DNA of 64,000 nt from Heliocidaris tuberculata. Its lineage: Eukaryota > Echinodermata > Echinoidea > Camarodonta > Echinometridae. The notes beneath the pieces are model-generated. The model did not search any database, was not told where the DNA came from, and saw only the letters and a list, made by a program, of their open reading frames with translations. The translations under genes and the position numbers were made by a program. Positions 1 through 15,300 of the stretch are shown piece by piece (within the stretch, counting starts at the first letter, position 1; each line of letters opens with the position of its first letter). Location of the stretch: contig CM046850.1 of assembly GCA_025618425.1 (NCBI GenBank), positions 30,655,044-30,719,043 on the forward strand. Reading direction: 5' to 3'.

Positions 1-737
1 TCAAATCGGAGAGATAATACAATGAGATTTAATTAAATAACAGCTAAATGGTTCATATAAATAAAATGCATAAAATAACTATATAGGAACATTTGAAGAA
101 AGATGAATATAAACACAATATATAAGAAATATTAAATGGGACTACTAACATGATCATAGTGTACATATATACAGTGTATTCCATTATTAGGTCTTCCAAG
201 TAAACAGGAAGTCCTCAAAACCGACATTTACAAAAAGGTTCACAAAACCGTCAATGCAAAGGAATAAAAAAAGGGAACATGGAAAAAATTTTGAAAAGTG
301 ACTAGAAGTTCCACGAGGCCAACATTCAGACGACGGACTCATGAGCTGTCGGTCAAGTGGACCCTAAAAGATGATATCCCAAAGTCGTAGCACATATATG
401 TTGATAATCAAAGTACCGTCATTTCTGCCAACTCCAAATACAATTTACATCCTTCAACTTAACAATGTGAAATCATCAATGACAGTCTGTATCAGTTATA
501 ACTTTTGAGTGATCAATGTTATTATTATCAAAAGTGTCATTCTTTTTTTCTACACCTAGAATATGCATGCTCAGCAGAGATACCCAGCAAGTCGATGACA
601 ATCATAATTATGTTCTCTCATCCTCACACATTTCTGTCCTTATTCATTAATTATTCCATAGATTATTTTAATCGCGATAGGCTACTTCAACTAGCTAAGG
701 GCTACGTACACCAACTTTATACATAATCTGAACTTGA
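1..737 (-). other. Downstream flank of the quinone oxidoreductase gene, probable 3' UTR in part
   Basis: This AT-rich stretch follows the TGA stop at 740-738 on the minus strand. ATTAAA-type signals read on the minus strand at about 672-667 and 33-28, so the transcript could end in either place. No coding frame with family resemblance is seen. The 73-codon plus-strand frame at 505-726 looks like chance. Confidence 0.4.
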
Positions 738-902
738 TCACTCGATCAAAAGTATGGTCTTGCCCGAAGCGCCCTTCCGATCCGCAATGAATTTATGGCT
801 GGCAGCAACGTCATTGAGACTGAATGTAGATCCGACGTAGGGCTTGAGCCATCCCTCTTCAGCTCCGTAATCGACGATCTCACTCATGATCTCTCTCTCA
901 TT
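738..902 (-). CDS. CRYZ: CRYZ exon 8 (residues 274-327, stop)
   Basis: 165 nt including TGA, acceptor CTTCCAG. It encodes NEREIMSEIVDYGAEEGWLK and then PYVGSTFSLNDVAASHKFIA through GASGKTILLIE, the C-terminal cofactor-domain end of the family. Confidence 0.92.
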   Translation of the reverse strand, partial: NEREIMSEIVDYGAEEGWLKPYVGSTFSLNDVAASHKFIADRKGASGKTILLIE

Positions 903-2260
903 CTGGAAGAGAAAAAGAAGCGTAGAGTTGGAGAAAGTTGTTCGTGAGGAGAAAGATGAAATGGAAGGAATATGAATGAATATTTCATGAGGTGTGCCTA
1001 ATAAAAGAGAAAAGGAAATAATTGGTAGACGGTGGAAAAAAAAAGAAAAACGAAAAAGAGAAAGTATGCGTAGACGCAAGTCAAATATAAATTGGAAGAT
1101 AACCGATTATAAAACAAGGTGCTCTATTACATTCGACTGATCCTAAAAAATACGCGTTCAGCTGAGAGAAAGAAAGATAAAGAGGGATGGGTATCCTATT
1201 AAACGGAAAGATATATATATCGGGCTACACGATTTTTAAAATTAGTTCATACTATGTTATATAAACTGTGTGATCATAGGCGTTCGAGACGGGGGCTGTG
1301 GAGGCTGCAGCCCCCCCCCCCTTACATCCCGATAATGTGAACTTACCAATAATTTGGGAAACCGTCACCTCATGTTCGTGCAGTGAGATGGTTCCTTTGT
1401 ATTATTCTGTTTTATCTTATTTACATGTAGTATATTTCTACGACAAATCACATTTTAGTTATTAAAAATTGTCAAAATATTTGTTGTACCCTTCCCTCCC
1501 TCACAAAATGTAGTGGGAAAGTGGGAAAGTTGATATTCGGGCAAGAAGCCCCCCCCCCCCCCCCCCCCTCCCCATGCATAATCGTGCCTGTACCGAAGGA
1601 CGTTAACTCTTAATGATGTCTTTTAAAAAATACAACGATATTTAAATTGGCAACTTCTCTCTCTCTAAAAAAAGTACACAATCATTTTGTTTAAATTGTT
1701 GGTATTGTGGTTGGAAATTACTCTTATTTTCTGTGAATTTCACACTGATTTACAAAAGAACAAGGACTCGGTGGCGACCTCTTTTTGTAAACCCTAGCAT
1801 TTTTCAAACACACTTAAATACAATACGCATGTAGAGGAATGTTTGTTTGTTTGTCCGTCTGTTCTGTCTGCTTGTTTATTTTTTCTATGCCTACCGAGTC
1901 ACAGAAGAAGAGTGCACATCCCATAACCGTTGTTTCCTTGAACACAAGATTCTGAGGAGTGCAGACTGTCTTTCCACGCTTGCCAAGAACCTGTCACAGA
2001 AAACAATCAGTACACAAAGACTGATAGATTGTACAATGAACGTCATCTGGGGGTGTTTCACAAAGAGTTAAATTTGACATTAAAGTCGCACTTAAATTCC
2101 TAGTTGCGTGATGTATATTATACATCACCGCATTGGTCAGATCATGCTCAAGGAATATTGGGTAATCTACCAATGAGATTACGCGTTAAATACCGTATGC
2201 GCATTGGCACTTACGCATAGATTTAAGTCCAACTTAACTCTTTGTGAAACACCCCCCCCC

Positions 2261-2296
<36 letters not shown>

Positions 2297-5200
2297 TACA
2301 GCGGTTAGGTGTAATCATATACATTTGTTCATTCAGAAGTAATATCTAAAAGTAAAAATAAGAGTGGTCAAAATTGAAAAATAAATCACCTTATCTCAAA
2401 GTGTTTCTTGCACTGAGGCACAGGGGTATCGCCCTAAGCAAAAGACAACTTTTAAACATAAAGTTGAATTCTGGTCATGAGATTGAATTGTGAAAGAAAC
2501 TGTCTCAAAGCATTTGGCAAAGATTGATTATAGCACATAAGAATTGGTGTATGCTGTAAGGTTTTTGAATCACCAAAATGATAAGAAAATTGACTTAATC
2601 CTGCTGAGAGTCACATTCACTGCACACAGAAATGTGTATATGGAACTATACACAAATGTTCGGCCCGAACATTCAGCTGTTTCTTGTCATATTTCGAATG
2701 TGACAGCATTTGAAGAGCAATCATTTTCAGGGGGCATATCTACTATGATATTCTTCTAAACTAAAATGAAAAGAATGAGAATGCTCACAAATTATTTTTT
2801 ACCTTTCCCAGAACTCAAGCTTCCCGTTAAGTAAATGTGTTCGTGTGACCAGGCAATCATTAGATTTTCTATCTATTTATTCATTTAAATTTATATTTTC
2901 GGTAAAACCCCATTGCTTTTAAAATCACATTACTGTTACATTGAGATACTTGCATTATGATATCTTATCAAGTCATCAACTCGAAAACGTTGTTTAAATA
3001 GATTATCAATTAACTACATACTCAATGATGATAATAATTTCTTCTTTAGTATAACGTTAACTATTTCAATTTATTTATTATACTCATATATAATGCATTT
3101 TTGATAATTTTTAAGTATGTACGTTTTCATTGTTTGTATGTATTTATCAATGTTGTAAATCATTCGCAATTCAGCCACTAACTGCGACGAAATGTTAATT
3201 AAACCTTCAATTCAATTCAATTTTTTTTAAATTTGCAAGTAAGAATGATACATTTTGACTAAAACGCTCCTGAAGAGACATTTTTGAACTATATAATAAT
3301 TAACGCATCAAACCATACACATGCCGTAATCTCAAGGTTAACTTTATTTTTAAAATCTGAAATAAGAAACTGGTATTTTGTTAGACGTTACATACCATGA
3401 TACGACCCATACGAGCAGCGAGCTCCATGTCCATTTCGAAGTTGATGTCAACGTTCGTTTCGATGATGATATCCACACCCTTGGGTCCAAATGCCTCCTG
3501 GAATCAGTGCGAGAAAAATATAACAATAATCAGATAATGATAATGGATAAAGACTGATAATAGTATCCCTGCCACTCGAAAGGTGCTAGTTCGAAGGAGA
3601 TAAAGATTTTTCTACGTCGTTTCATCTGACCAACTGACCAAGAACATGGAGGCTGTGGGTGGACCTACGATGCATTTACATTCACCATATACATACATGG
3701 ATAAATAAAGACTACTCAGAAATCCATGGTTCCTGACATAAATTTTGTTAATTAAGCTGACATTATCGATAAAATGTATAGTTTAAGCGTTGTTGGCAAA
3801 TTTAAAGATATGAGGAAATTTCTGTTGTAGATTGGTGGATAATTTTCGTCAATATTTAGTGCAAACAATCAGAAAAGGTTTAACTACTCCCCTGCAAATC
3901 AGGAGATGAAATTGTTTGAAAATGTTTGAACTCACCCTTAGATTTTCCTTGAAGTCTAAACTCTTGTAATCCAAGACCTCGTCCGCTCCCATCTGCTTGA
4001 CTAATTCTCGTCCCTTTTCCGTCCCTGCCGTGCCTACCACCTTTGATGCACCTAAACCATGCGCTACCTGAATGGCTGCCAGACCAAACTGAAAGAAGAG
4101 AACAAAATAAGCTTACTTTATATACAACCTCCATCAAGCTTTGAATAAAACTTACGACCATCCATATATGTATGTATATAACATTTAAATGATTATACCA
4201 TTGACGATCTATGTACGATGATGATGTATGTATATGTATATATCTAAAAGGTTGGTCACAACCCTTGGTTTACCTCCTTTCGTGTGGTATTTTCTAAGAA
4301 AATCCTTGCGTCGCACGCACGGGTCTGCACGTTTTTTTTCAAGCACGTAGGAGCACGCAGGACACGCAAGGAGACTGGTGGACATGTCCAACAATCTCTG
4401 CGTGTGGTTACGCGTTCTGATGAACGCACGAGACACGCGCAGCCATCAGACTTGCTTCTTGCGACCATTGCACGGGCTCCTTGCGAAGGTCTCACGAAGC
4501 CTATGGCTCTATACGGAGCTGTGATATGTCGCGCGTTGGTTGGGGCTGTACGTTCGCCTCAAGAGTTCATGCATGTAAGAGGGGGTATGTTAATGAGGAG
4601 GGTGCAAGACGCCCAAGAGGAGATGCAGAGAGATGCACGACTGGTTGTGACCATGACAAACCAAGGGCGTACGAATCGCAAGAGTTGGCACATAGCCGAT
4701 CACAGCTTCCGACACGCACGTGCAAAAACACGCACGATCTGTTGTGACTATATCATTATAAGTTGAAGTTCAGTTGTCTCCTGTCTCATCAATCCTCACT
4801 TTATATAATTATGTATATATAAATAAAATCTGATTTAAATCAAATCAAATCAAATCAATACAGTAGTACATCACGATTCTTTTGCAGGGGCAGATGCAGG
4901 ATTGCTGGGGGAGGGGGTTCCGCGAGAAGATGATTTCGGAAATTCCTTTCCTATTTTTTTCTCGGGTTGGGGTGGCAGTTGTCCCCCCCCCCCCCCCCCG
5001 GATCCCTTTTTCACATTCTCTACCAAAAAATTGATCAATTCTGAATACTTGGAAATAATCTTACTCTCTAGAGTCTTCTTCTGAATAAGCCAGGCCCATC
5101 AAATTTGTTTTAATATCGAATCTCTTATTTTAACTGATAAGGAAGATCCATATGACATACAGTTTAATGTGGTAGAAGCTTACACTACATGTTATGATCC

Positions 5201-6618
5201 CCAAAACAATCAAAGTTCTCTGTATCAAGAAGGATTATTGATGAGAAGGAAAATGCTTATAGTCATTCGTAAGCACCAATGCGCATCCGGTATTTAACGC
5301 GTAATCTCATTCATAGACTTCCCAATAGCGCTCGTCCCCTGAGCATGATCTGACTAATTACAGCACGCAACTAGAAATTTAAGTGTGACTTTAAGTCCAA
5401 CTTAACACTTTGTGAAACACCCCCCCCCCCCCCCCCCGCTAAAGTAGCTGTACAAAGTGATGCAAAGAGAATTTTCTTTCTTGTGATCGCTGCAAACTTC
5501 AGACCCTGCACATGAATGACATTAATGAGTGATTTAATGCTCGGTTTTGGTGTTTGGTGTTGGTATATAGAGAAAAAAATATTCTAAAATCGAGCTCCAA
5601 CACCACTGATCAGATTAAGGAGCCGATACCGATATCATAATAAAGCCCATGGATAGCTTAACACGTCCGGTGGCATCAGCACCATTCTCAATTATATGAC
5701 GAAGGAAGAATATTTTATATATAGTGTGCGGTGGGTACGTGCCGCAGAGAAGACCCCATTTTTACACTCAAATTTCCGTTCCAAAGCATAGCATTTTTTT
5801 CTGAATGAGAAAAAGAAGAGAGAAAATCGTTTCGTTTCATTCCGTCGTTCCGACCATTCTGGCCCGCCCGGCCCATTTCGGTGAAAAGTTGAAAACGAGT
5901 TCCGATGATCCTTATATTTTAATAACAACCAGTTCCGTAGCATCATATTTATATTGTAATCCAGTTCCAAAGACCCCCCTTTTTCCAAAATGTTTGTAGT
6001 TCCAAAGACCATCCTGTTCATGATACGCTCGTTCCGAAGCCCCCTTTTTTTGTCTTGCCTGCGGCACATACCTACCACTTTTGGGGTCGAGTGCCCCCCC
6101 CCCCCCAAGCCGGGGGCCCCCTCCCCTGTTAAAAAAAACAAAAAACGCTGAGGCTCTTTTTCTTCTCTTTTCTTTTTTACCTGTCAAAATTTTTTCTAGA
6201 ATATTGGGCCCCTCCCTCACAAAATCCTGGATCCGACACTGGAGGTCAACACCTAACACCGACTGATTGTTTTCCTCTCATTTCATAGTCGCTGTTATAT
6301 CATGATTGGCGGCAAAATAAACACTAACACCAAACACCGACACCGAACGTGAAATAAACCATTGTAATTTCCCTTCGTAATTAATCCAGTTCATATCGTT
6401 CCTTGTGAACCAGAGAGGTGGTAATATCGTTCTGACTCTCAGCAGACGATTAAGCCTATAGTATCACTATTAATAAATATCTAAATATCATTCAATTCTT
6501 TGTATATCCATAAATACTATTTCTATTACTTTTTGCTATGTTATTATTATGATGTATGTTATTTTGCTGCTGTAAGAGCGCTTGATCAGTTTTGTGTAAG
6601 AGTGCTTAGTAAGAAACA

Positions 6619-6659
<41 letters not shown>

Positions 6660-9600
6660 CATTATTATTATTACCCGCAGTCTTTTTAATTATATATCAA
6701 GTTAACATTTATTACATTTATTGCATATCATATGATCAACTTCATATCAGAATAGTATACATGTACCTGTTTCTAAGAAGTAGTTTCAGATATTTTGAAT
6801 CGAAGATGCTGGTAGAGAACTTACCCCTCCACTTGCACCATTGACAAGGACAGTCTCTCCTTTCTTAAAACCGGCTCTGTTTAACAAAATGAGAACAAAA
6901 TGATGTCATAGAGGGCAATTCCATTATTATGTTCAATAAACATAAAAGATGTTGTCCTGATGTAAATTTCAGTATACAATTGTCCACGAGAGGTAGTCTT
7001 GTGGGCTAACGGTCCCATGAGCCGTTGGTATCATGCAGGGCTGTTTATCTCATGGGCTTTAGCCTCCCCCCTCCCCCCCCCCCCCCCCACCCCCACTCAG
7101 CTCTTTCCAACATACGGAATAAAACCACTTGATCATGGAAGGGAGAAAACGGCTGAATCCATCCCACGGAATAAAATCCAACAAGGAAGTGATTATATAA
7201 GTGTTGAGTAAAACTACAAGAATTTTTGTGTGCATACAGTCAAACCTGCCTTTAATAGCGACCTCCTCAATAGAAACTTCACCTGCCTTTTTCCTTTGTA
7301 GCTGTCATTATCTAGATGTTTAACTATATTTAGATACAGGTAGATAATTCTTTTCACTAGAACAAGAACATGATGTTGAGCCTCTTTTTACAAGCGGTAG
7401 ATAAATAAGATTAAACATGTAAATAAATAAATAAATAAATAAATAAACAAATACATGCATGAAGAAACCCACATTTGTTAGCTTTTAATTTCAGTACGTT
7501 GCACAATTATAGATATAAAGGTAAATATTTTTCTAGTGCAGTGTACTGAAGGGTCGATCCCTTTAAAGTCTCTTTAAGTTCGTACAATAACACAATCCCA
7601 ATAGCCTAGTGCATTATCTTTTGAAATATGAGAACACAACGATGACATAATTATTACATAATTCTAAACATGATGGGCCATACAACAGGGTACTGATATT
7701 GTCCTTTAGTTGATTTCTTCAAATTACGATCGTTTATAAACTAGAAACCCACATTTCTAAATATTTGATGCTACTTTGATGCATATTAGATATTTGAACA
7801 CAGATTGTTTAACATTTTATTAAATGTTATACATTATTGCCACTGAGATATCGACACATATCGTCAGCATACACTTAATAATCATGATAATACTTCACTG
7901 CCTTAGGTAAAGTTGTTTTGGGAATCATTTAAAACATAATGATAAAATACCTGGTCAAACATCGGATTCCACAGAAATACGGGTTGGGTAAGACAGCGCC
8001 CTCCTCATAGGACATGTTGTTTGGAAGTTTGTAGACTCTATCCTGAGCCGCTAAACAGAATTCCGCGTAGGTTCCCGTTATAGGTTGGAAGACATAGACG
8101 CGGTCCCCAGGCTATGGTGAGCATTACAAACGTGAAACGAACTTAGGAACATACTCGAGACATCAATAATACTTTTTCATTATAACGAAAGTTCATTCCT
8201 CAATTGTTTTTCTTTTATTAATTTCAGATATTCAGAAATGTAACTCAAATCACAGCTCCCTTACTTTAGTAGCACCTATCCCCCTCTTTGAATTATGTAT
8301 TGTTTGTTATTCATATTTTTGTTTACTTCTTGCCTTAAACATTTTTGAAATATTTTGTAAAATAAAAAGCATACTATATGGCCGACGTTTGCCAAACAGC
8401 GTATAGCTGACAACAGATATCGACCATGTTTCAGTGAAGGCAAAAGTCCAAGTTCAACCAACAATGGCTCACTGACCATGCAGACCATTTCGACGTTTAC
8501 CCAACTAAACCTCTGGAACAAAGATACCTACCGCTAGAGTAGTGACGCCCTCACCGACCGAGTCAATGACACCTGAGCCATCTAAACCAAGTGTGAATGG
8601 TGGCTTGTACCAGCGCCATCCGGTAGCACGAATTCGAAGATCTAACTCATTGATTCCTGCAGCTTTCATTCGTATCAGGACCTAGGATCAGAAAAATCAT
8701 ACTTGACACTCATTTATTTTCTTTAAATGGTTGAGCTTCATGAACTTCAACGTTAGAAGCTTTCAAACTACTATCAAATTTAACCAGGCTCAGCATAGCC
8801 ATTAACTGGTTCCTGACCACACTATGTCGATACTGGGACACGACCATGCCAGTAAATTTACAAAAAATCCTGTTCAACATATTTCTTGGAAATTATCACA
8901 TAAAGTACGAAATTCATCCCATTGTTTTATTTTTTTTTCTATGACTGCAAGAATCCAACCAAGCTGTCAGCAACGCATCAAAGAACGGTATTGGTGCAGT
9001 GCTATTACAACAATATGATCAAAATTATGTTCCAGTCGCATATGCATCTAGATCAATGACTGATGCAGAGACTAGATATGCACAAATCGAAAAAAAAAAA
9101 AAAACTATTGGCAATCACATATGCATGTGAAAGATTCCATCAATACATCTATGGACAACAAGTAGAAGTGGAGACTGATCACAAGCCACTTATTCCACTG
9201 TTTGTCAAGTCACTGGATGACTGTCCCCTACGCATTCAAAGGTTACTTATCAGGGTATAGAGATATGATCTCAAAGTCTTGTACACGCCCCGCAACCCCT
9301 TCGCAGTCAATTTATTCCTTTTCTTTGAGGGACAGGGGAGTATTGAACAATGAAAAGCCGCATGCCTAGCTAGATCCATGGCGGATTCATGTATTAGAAT
9401 TAAATATTTACAATGTGTGATGGCATGCATTCAATCACAACACGGGTCAATTTCCAGTGGTGGCAGGGGCATACCCCCCCCCCCCAAAAAAAAAAAAAAA
9501 TTAAAAAAATCCATAATCAATAAATATCCCTCAAAAGATGAAAAAGTGCCCTTCGTGTGATGGAAAAGGTGCCCCTCGTGAGGTGGGAAATTGCCATAAT

Positions 9601-10747
9601 CTTGGTATTTTTTCTGCCTTATGTGCGCTTTCTACCTTGTATTTCTATCTGGCAATGGAAAGTGCCACTTATTTTACTTTTATGAAAAATATCACCTTTC
9701 TGTCCGCTTTGTTCTTTAAATAAACTTCAGTTTAAAAAATGCAATATATATATACACTAGCTGAAGCAGCCCGTGGACATATCATCCACGGGCGCTAGCT
9801 GTGTTTATGATTAATCACAGAACCGTATATTTGTCACAATAATCAAGTGAATAAAGAAAAAAGTCAGGTAATGTAATAAAGAAAAAAGTCAGGTAATGTG
9901 TTATTTTTTTACCAAGAAGTATTTACAACATGTGAGTATGTGTTATTCATCCAAATCTTGCATGAGTTCTGATGAAAATATATTTTCATCTTGATGAAGA
10001 CTAAATGACGATTGTTGTATACTTTATGAATGACTGAATAATGATATTTATTTATGTTACGTCAGCCCTGTGGCCTGTGGATGACACACGATCTCATTTT
10101 TCACCTGGGCGGGATTCTCGCACACAGAGCATGGATATAATTATGTTCGAATAGTATATCCATGAATAGAGCTAGAGTGAGCGATTTGATCTTGCCATGT
10201 TTCTGTGGTTTAATACTCAGAGAAATTAAGGCCATAAAAACATAACATGCATAATTAGCGGTACGTCCCTTGTAAAGGATGCAAAAATTTGAAAAAAAAA
10301 AAGAATTTATTGTCATTTTCTTTTCAGGGGGATTATGGCCCCCTTATAAGTCTTGGGAGGACCGACGGATTGACCTTTCCCTACCGTACCCCCTCCCCCA
10401 CCCCATCGGCCTCCCGTCACCCCCAGCGCGAGGGTTAGTATCCTATACGTATTCATATCATAGTGGAAATATTTTCGAAGGAAATTTTGGTGGGGGGGGG
10501 GCTCCTTCTTTACACCGTGGCAACCGATATTCCTAAGTGAAATAAAGAGTCCTAAAATAAGAAGTGGCCGAAATCCCCCCCCCCCTTTTTTTTTCTACAT
10601 CTAACAGTTACATGTTCCTCCCGGCTTCACCCTGTCTCATTGAACATCAACCCCCACAAAAAAAGCAACAACAACAAACAAACAAAACAATAGTATCACA
10701 GAAAGAATTAAGTTCAACTAAGAAACAGCTCCCCCCCCCCCCCAAAA

Positions 10748-10787
<40 letters not shown>

Positions 10788-12261
10788 ACACCAACAAACA
10801 AACAAACAAACAAACAAAACTTGAAAGTTCAATTTATAAAGTAATGGAATCAAACTTCCAAAGGAGCCGAATTTTCACAAATAAAAGGCAGAAAAGGTTA
10901 CGGGCATCTGAATCGATCCGAATCGATTGTGACGACCGCCCCCCCCCCCCCCGATGTTTCATTGAGGCCTGTACATCATCCGCGTAATACATCTAACAGT
11001 TACATGTTCCTCACGGCTTCACCCTGTCTCATCGAACATCAACCCCCCCCAAAAAAAAAAAAAAACAACAACAACAACAAACAAACAAAAACAAACAAAC
11101 AAACAAACAAACAAACAAAAAAAACAATTATATCACAGAAAGAATTAAGTTCAACTAAGAAACAGCCCCCCCCCCCAAAAAAAAAAAACACCAACAAACT
11201 AACAAACAAAAAAACCTGTTGAAAGTTCAATTTATAAAGTAATGGAATGCTTACATAAATCAAACTTCCAAAGGAGCCGAATTTTCACAAATGAAAGGCA
11301 GAAAAGTTTACGGGCACCAGAATCGATCTGAATCGATCGCAACGACCCCCCCCCCCCCCGGATGTCTCATTGAGACCTGTACATCATCCGCGTAAATCAC
11401 TTGCTGAATCAAAAAGCAGATTGTAGTAGGAGCAGATTTTGATACTCTAGAGAGGGAAACCCGTCTATCTCTGATTTTTATACCATTATTAACGGCGATT
11501 TTATATCTTGGTGTTTTACATCCTATTTGAGGATTACATCATTATCATAGACCTCTTTTTAGCCAAAAAGGAACCGTAAAAGAAATTTAACCTACTTTGG
11601 AACACACTACCGAACTATATCCCCCCCCCCCCCTCTCTTCCGCGGATCTATCATCTCTGAATTTGCTACCCTTTTTCTTGATTTTTGCTTTTTTGATACC
11701 CTAAATGCATAATCCGGGTTATGCGCTTATTGTTGAAAAGGTACCCTTTTTATCCGTTTTCATGTACGTGTACCGGCTTCAATGAGACATGACCCCCCCC
11801 CCCCCCCCCCCCGCCGTGAAACCATAGAGTTACACACGCACTAAACTGTTATGTAACCATGAAGCTACAAATACTAGTAGTACATGGAGCAGTACTGAAG
11901 CCAATATACACATGCGGATATGGCCTTCGAGAATACGTCACGTTGTTCTTTGGCAATACACCAATGAAGTTTCTCCCCTTCACAGGTAATCGGTATGGGT
12001 TGGGGGCATAACAGAAGGTACTTTTCCGTGCTATGACAGTGAGCTGTTCCATCGACAGAAATATTACTTCCTCCGGAAATTCAGTGTCTAAAAATGAATT
12101 TATGAAATATGGACGGCACTTCAGCACTTAAAAAGTGCCTCCCAACCATCTGGGGACTATTCACCGCCCGTGGGTACCAAAAGGTGGGGACCTAAAGAGC
12201 CAGGGGAGGCGCCTATTTAAACAAAAGAAAAGGCCCCAAATCCTTAGCGTAATATATATAA

Positions 12262-12311
<50 letters not shown>

Positions 12312-15300
12312 GATAAAGATTATTAGTGTTGACACCTGAACGATAAAAATCATTGGGGTTCTGTCAATCAAGCACGATGGACACTGCCCACAGTTATGAC
12401 TTCTTCTGATCTCAAGTCGCATCGTAGAAGTGAAATTATATTAGCTCACAGATATCAGTTTCAGTTTCAGTTTATTTCATATCTCAAATTACATAATTGG
12501 AACATAAACAATGACCATTGCATTATTACAATAATATAGGAACATATCTTCAATACTTTCAACAAAAGAAGAAGAAAAAAAATACATAAAAAGGCTCAGA
12601 TCAATATTTCCATCATTTAAAAGTTGGGATAAGACAAAATAGTTTGGCGTGAAATATGAGGGAATCTAGGCTTGTAATATTGTAGATTCCCTTAAAGTGA
12701 TTCGGTAACTTTGTAGAGGCTTGATAAAATCTGAGCTGCCTGGCCTTATTGCTATCAGTGTATGTAATATGGTGTAAAAATAAAGCCCAGGAAAAAAGCA
12801 CTTCAAAATCATCATGTGCTTCACAAAAGTAAACATATGCAAGTGACCGGAAATGCCAGACTCATTTTCCCCCATAGACTCAATGTTAGACTAAAGCGTA
12901 TGGCCATATACGCTTTCGTAAATGGGAATATTCAGTCATAGATATCTTACTAATAGCATTATATATTAGAAAACCTTTCTATGCCTGGCTATATATTTAT
13001 CCTTCTGAACAAGGTTTATTTCGTAATTTACAGTATTCAGGAGGATTTGAGGATTACGATTTGAGAGCAAAAAAGTCTGTGTCATCAGCAAATAAAAGAA
13101 AAGAAAGTTTATTAGAACAATTTTGAAAATCTTGATGTAGGGATAACAGTGGACCAAGTAATGATTCCTGTTGGCACTCCACATGTAACACTTTTCATTT
13201 GAGATTCATGACCATTTATATTAAAATACTGCTTACGGTCTGTAAGGTAATTCCTGAACCACTCCATGGCCTCCCCATGAATTCCATAGTGGGAAAGTTT
13301 ATAGAGAAGAACATTGTGATCGAAGGTATCGAAGGCCTTAGAGAAGTCCAGGAAGATATTTTTTTAAAGAATCTTAGAAAATGAAGTTAAGAGTGAGATA
13401 GGGCGATAGTTACCGGAATCTTGCTTGTTACCTTTTTTTATGAATTCAATTCAATTCAATTCAATTCAATTCAATTCAATTTAAAGACATTTATTTCCAA
13501 CTTTTCAATATACAAATTAATAAATGAGCAAAATAATGTACATATATATTTTGAACAAAAAAATATGACAAAATATACACTAATGTGATACATACATAGT
13601 TGGAGGACACACCTCTAAAAGCAAAAGCTTGGGGCGAGGGTGCCCTTAGTACACAATACATTATTACATAATAAATATATAAAAAGAAAATAGCTACATA
13701 CAAAAAAAGAAGAGACCGCTGAGCTTGATTGGAGGGGAAAAAGGGGGAGGAGAAAAGAAAAGAAAAAGAAGAAAGAGGAAAAAGAGGGGGAGGATGGAGG
13801 TACAACATGAGAATTGTACGGAAAAGAGAAAATTCACGAAGAGGCAGAGAGAAGAAAGAATAGAGAGAATAGATACAACGGAGGGTGGGGAAGTGTCTTA
13901 AACCATATTATTTGTAAGATGAAGTGAAATATTTTTTCATCCTTCTTGAGAAGCTAGTGAGAGATGCGGAGTATTTTATTGTGTCAGGGATAACGTTCCA
14001 CAGCTTGGCTCCTGAGTACCGGATATTATGTTGGAATAATAGGGTTCTGTGCTTGGGTAGATGGATGTGATTTGCGTGTCATGGTTTCGTATTTATGAAT
14101 CGTAGAATTTAATTGAAAGAGATTACAAAATTCTTCAGGAAATAAATTGTTTGTACATCTGTACATAAAAATGCTTTGTTGATGTTTATTTATATCGGTA
14201 AATTTTAGTATGTTAAATTGTTTGAACAAATGGTCGACGTGACACCGGGGAGCAGTACCTGTAGTTATACGAATTATTTTCTTTTGTAGAGTGATTAGTT
14301 TTTGCAATTTGGAGGTTGTAGAGTTCCCCCAGGCCAGGTTGCAGTATGATAAATATGGTAGAATAAGAGAATTGTAAAGCATACGGAGGATGTTGTTTGG
14401 TAAAATGTGCCGCAGTCTAGAAATGATGCCAATGTTTTTAGAGACTTTGTTTTCTGTTTCAAGAATTGGAATTCAAGAATTGGAATTACTTTAGCTATTT
14501 TCGTTTTATTTGGAACTATTCCGTTTTGTTAAAGAAACATTAAATATGTGATCTAAAGGACTGGCAATTTAGTTTTAAAATTTTTTAAATAAAATAATTC
14601 GTAATACCGTCACTGCCAGAACTTTTTTGGGCTTTCATATTATTAACGATGTCAATGAGTTCATTAGTAGTAACTGGAGAGAAAAACATTGTGTGATCTT
14701 GTGCTTCTTTTAAGAATGAGTGGAAGTCTATATTAGATGTTGGAATATCACGTGCAAGATTTGGGCCGATATTTACAAAGTAGTTGTTAAAGATTTCAGC
14801 TATCGTTGTTGGGTCTTGTGTGTCATTTTCATTAAAAGTTATTTTATCTATTAAAGCTAAGTTAGATTTGTTATGAAGCACGTTATTTATGACCTTCCAA
14901 GTACTCTTGACATGAGATCTATGGATTTGGGATTGTGTGGGAAATAATTCTTTTCAGCTACCTGTAGCAGTGATGTGAGGGTATTACGATAATTAGAGTA
15001 TTTGCATTTATTTCGGTCGGATTTCGTTTTCTTATATTTGTAATATAGACGGTTTTTCTGTTAATGGACCGGAGAAGAGAATTAGTAATCCATGGAGATC
15101 TCGGAACTTTCTTGTATTTCGTTCTAGGGGGTTGTAAGGGAAAGTGGGGTGTCATACAGACACATGAATATGTTAACAAAAGTACTGTATTGAATGAATC
15201 ATTTGCATCTATTTTGTTGCACACCTGGGACCAGTTGGTATGGACTAAACATTCTTTAAAAATTGCTATATTGTTATCCGAAAAGTTCGGGTCAAAGTAC

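Noticed and set aside
4284..4766. 160-codon plus-strand frame
   Set aside because: It lies within a GC-rich insert in a CRYZ intron with equally long frames on the other strand; no family motif.
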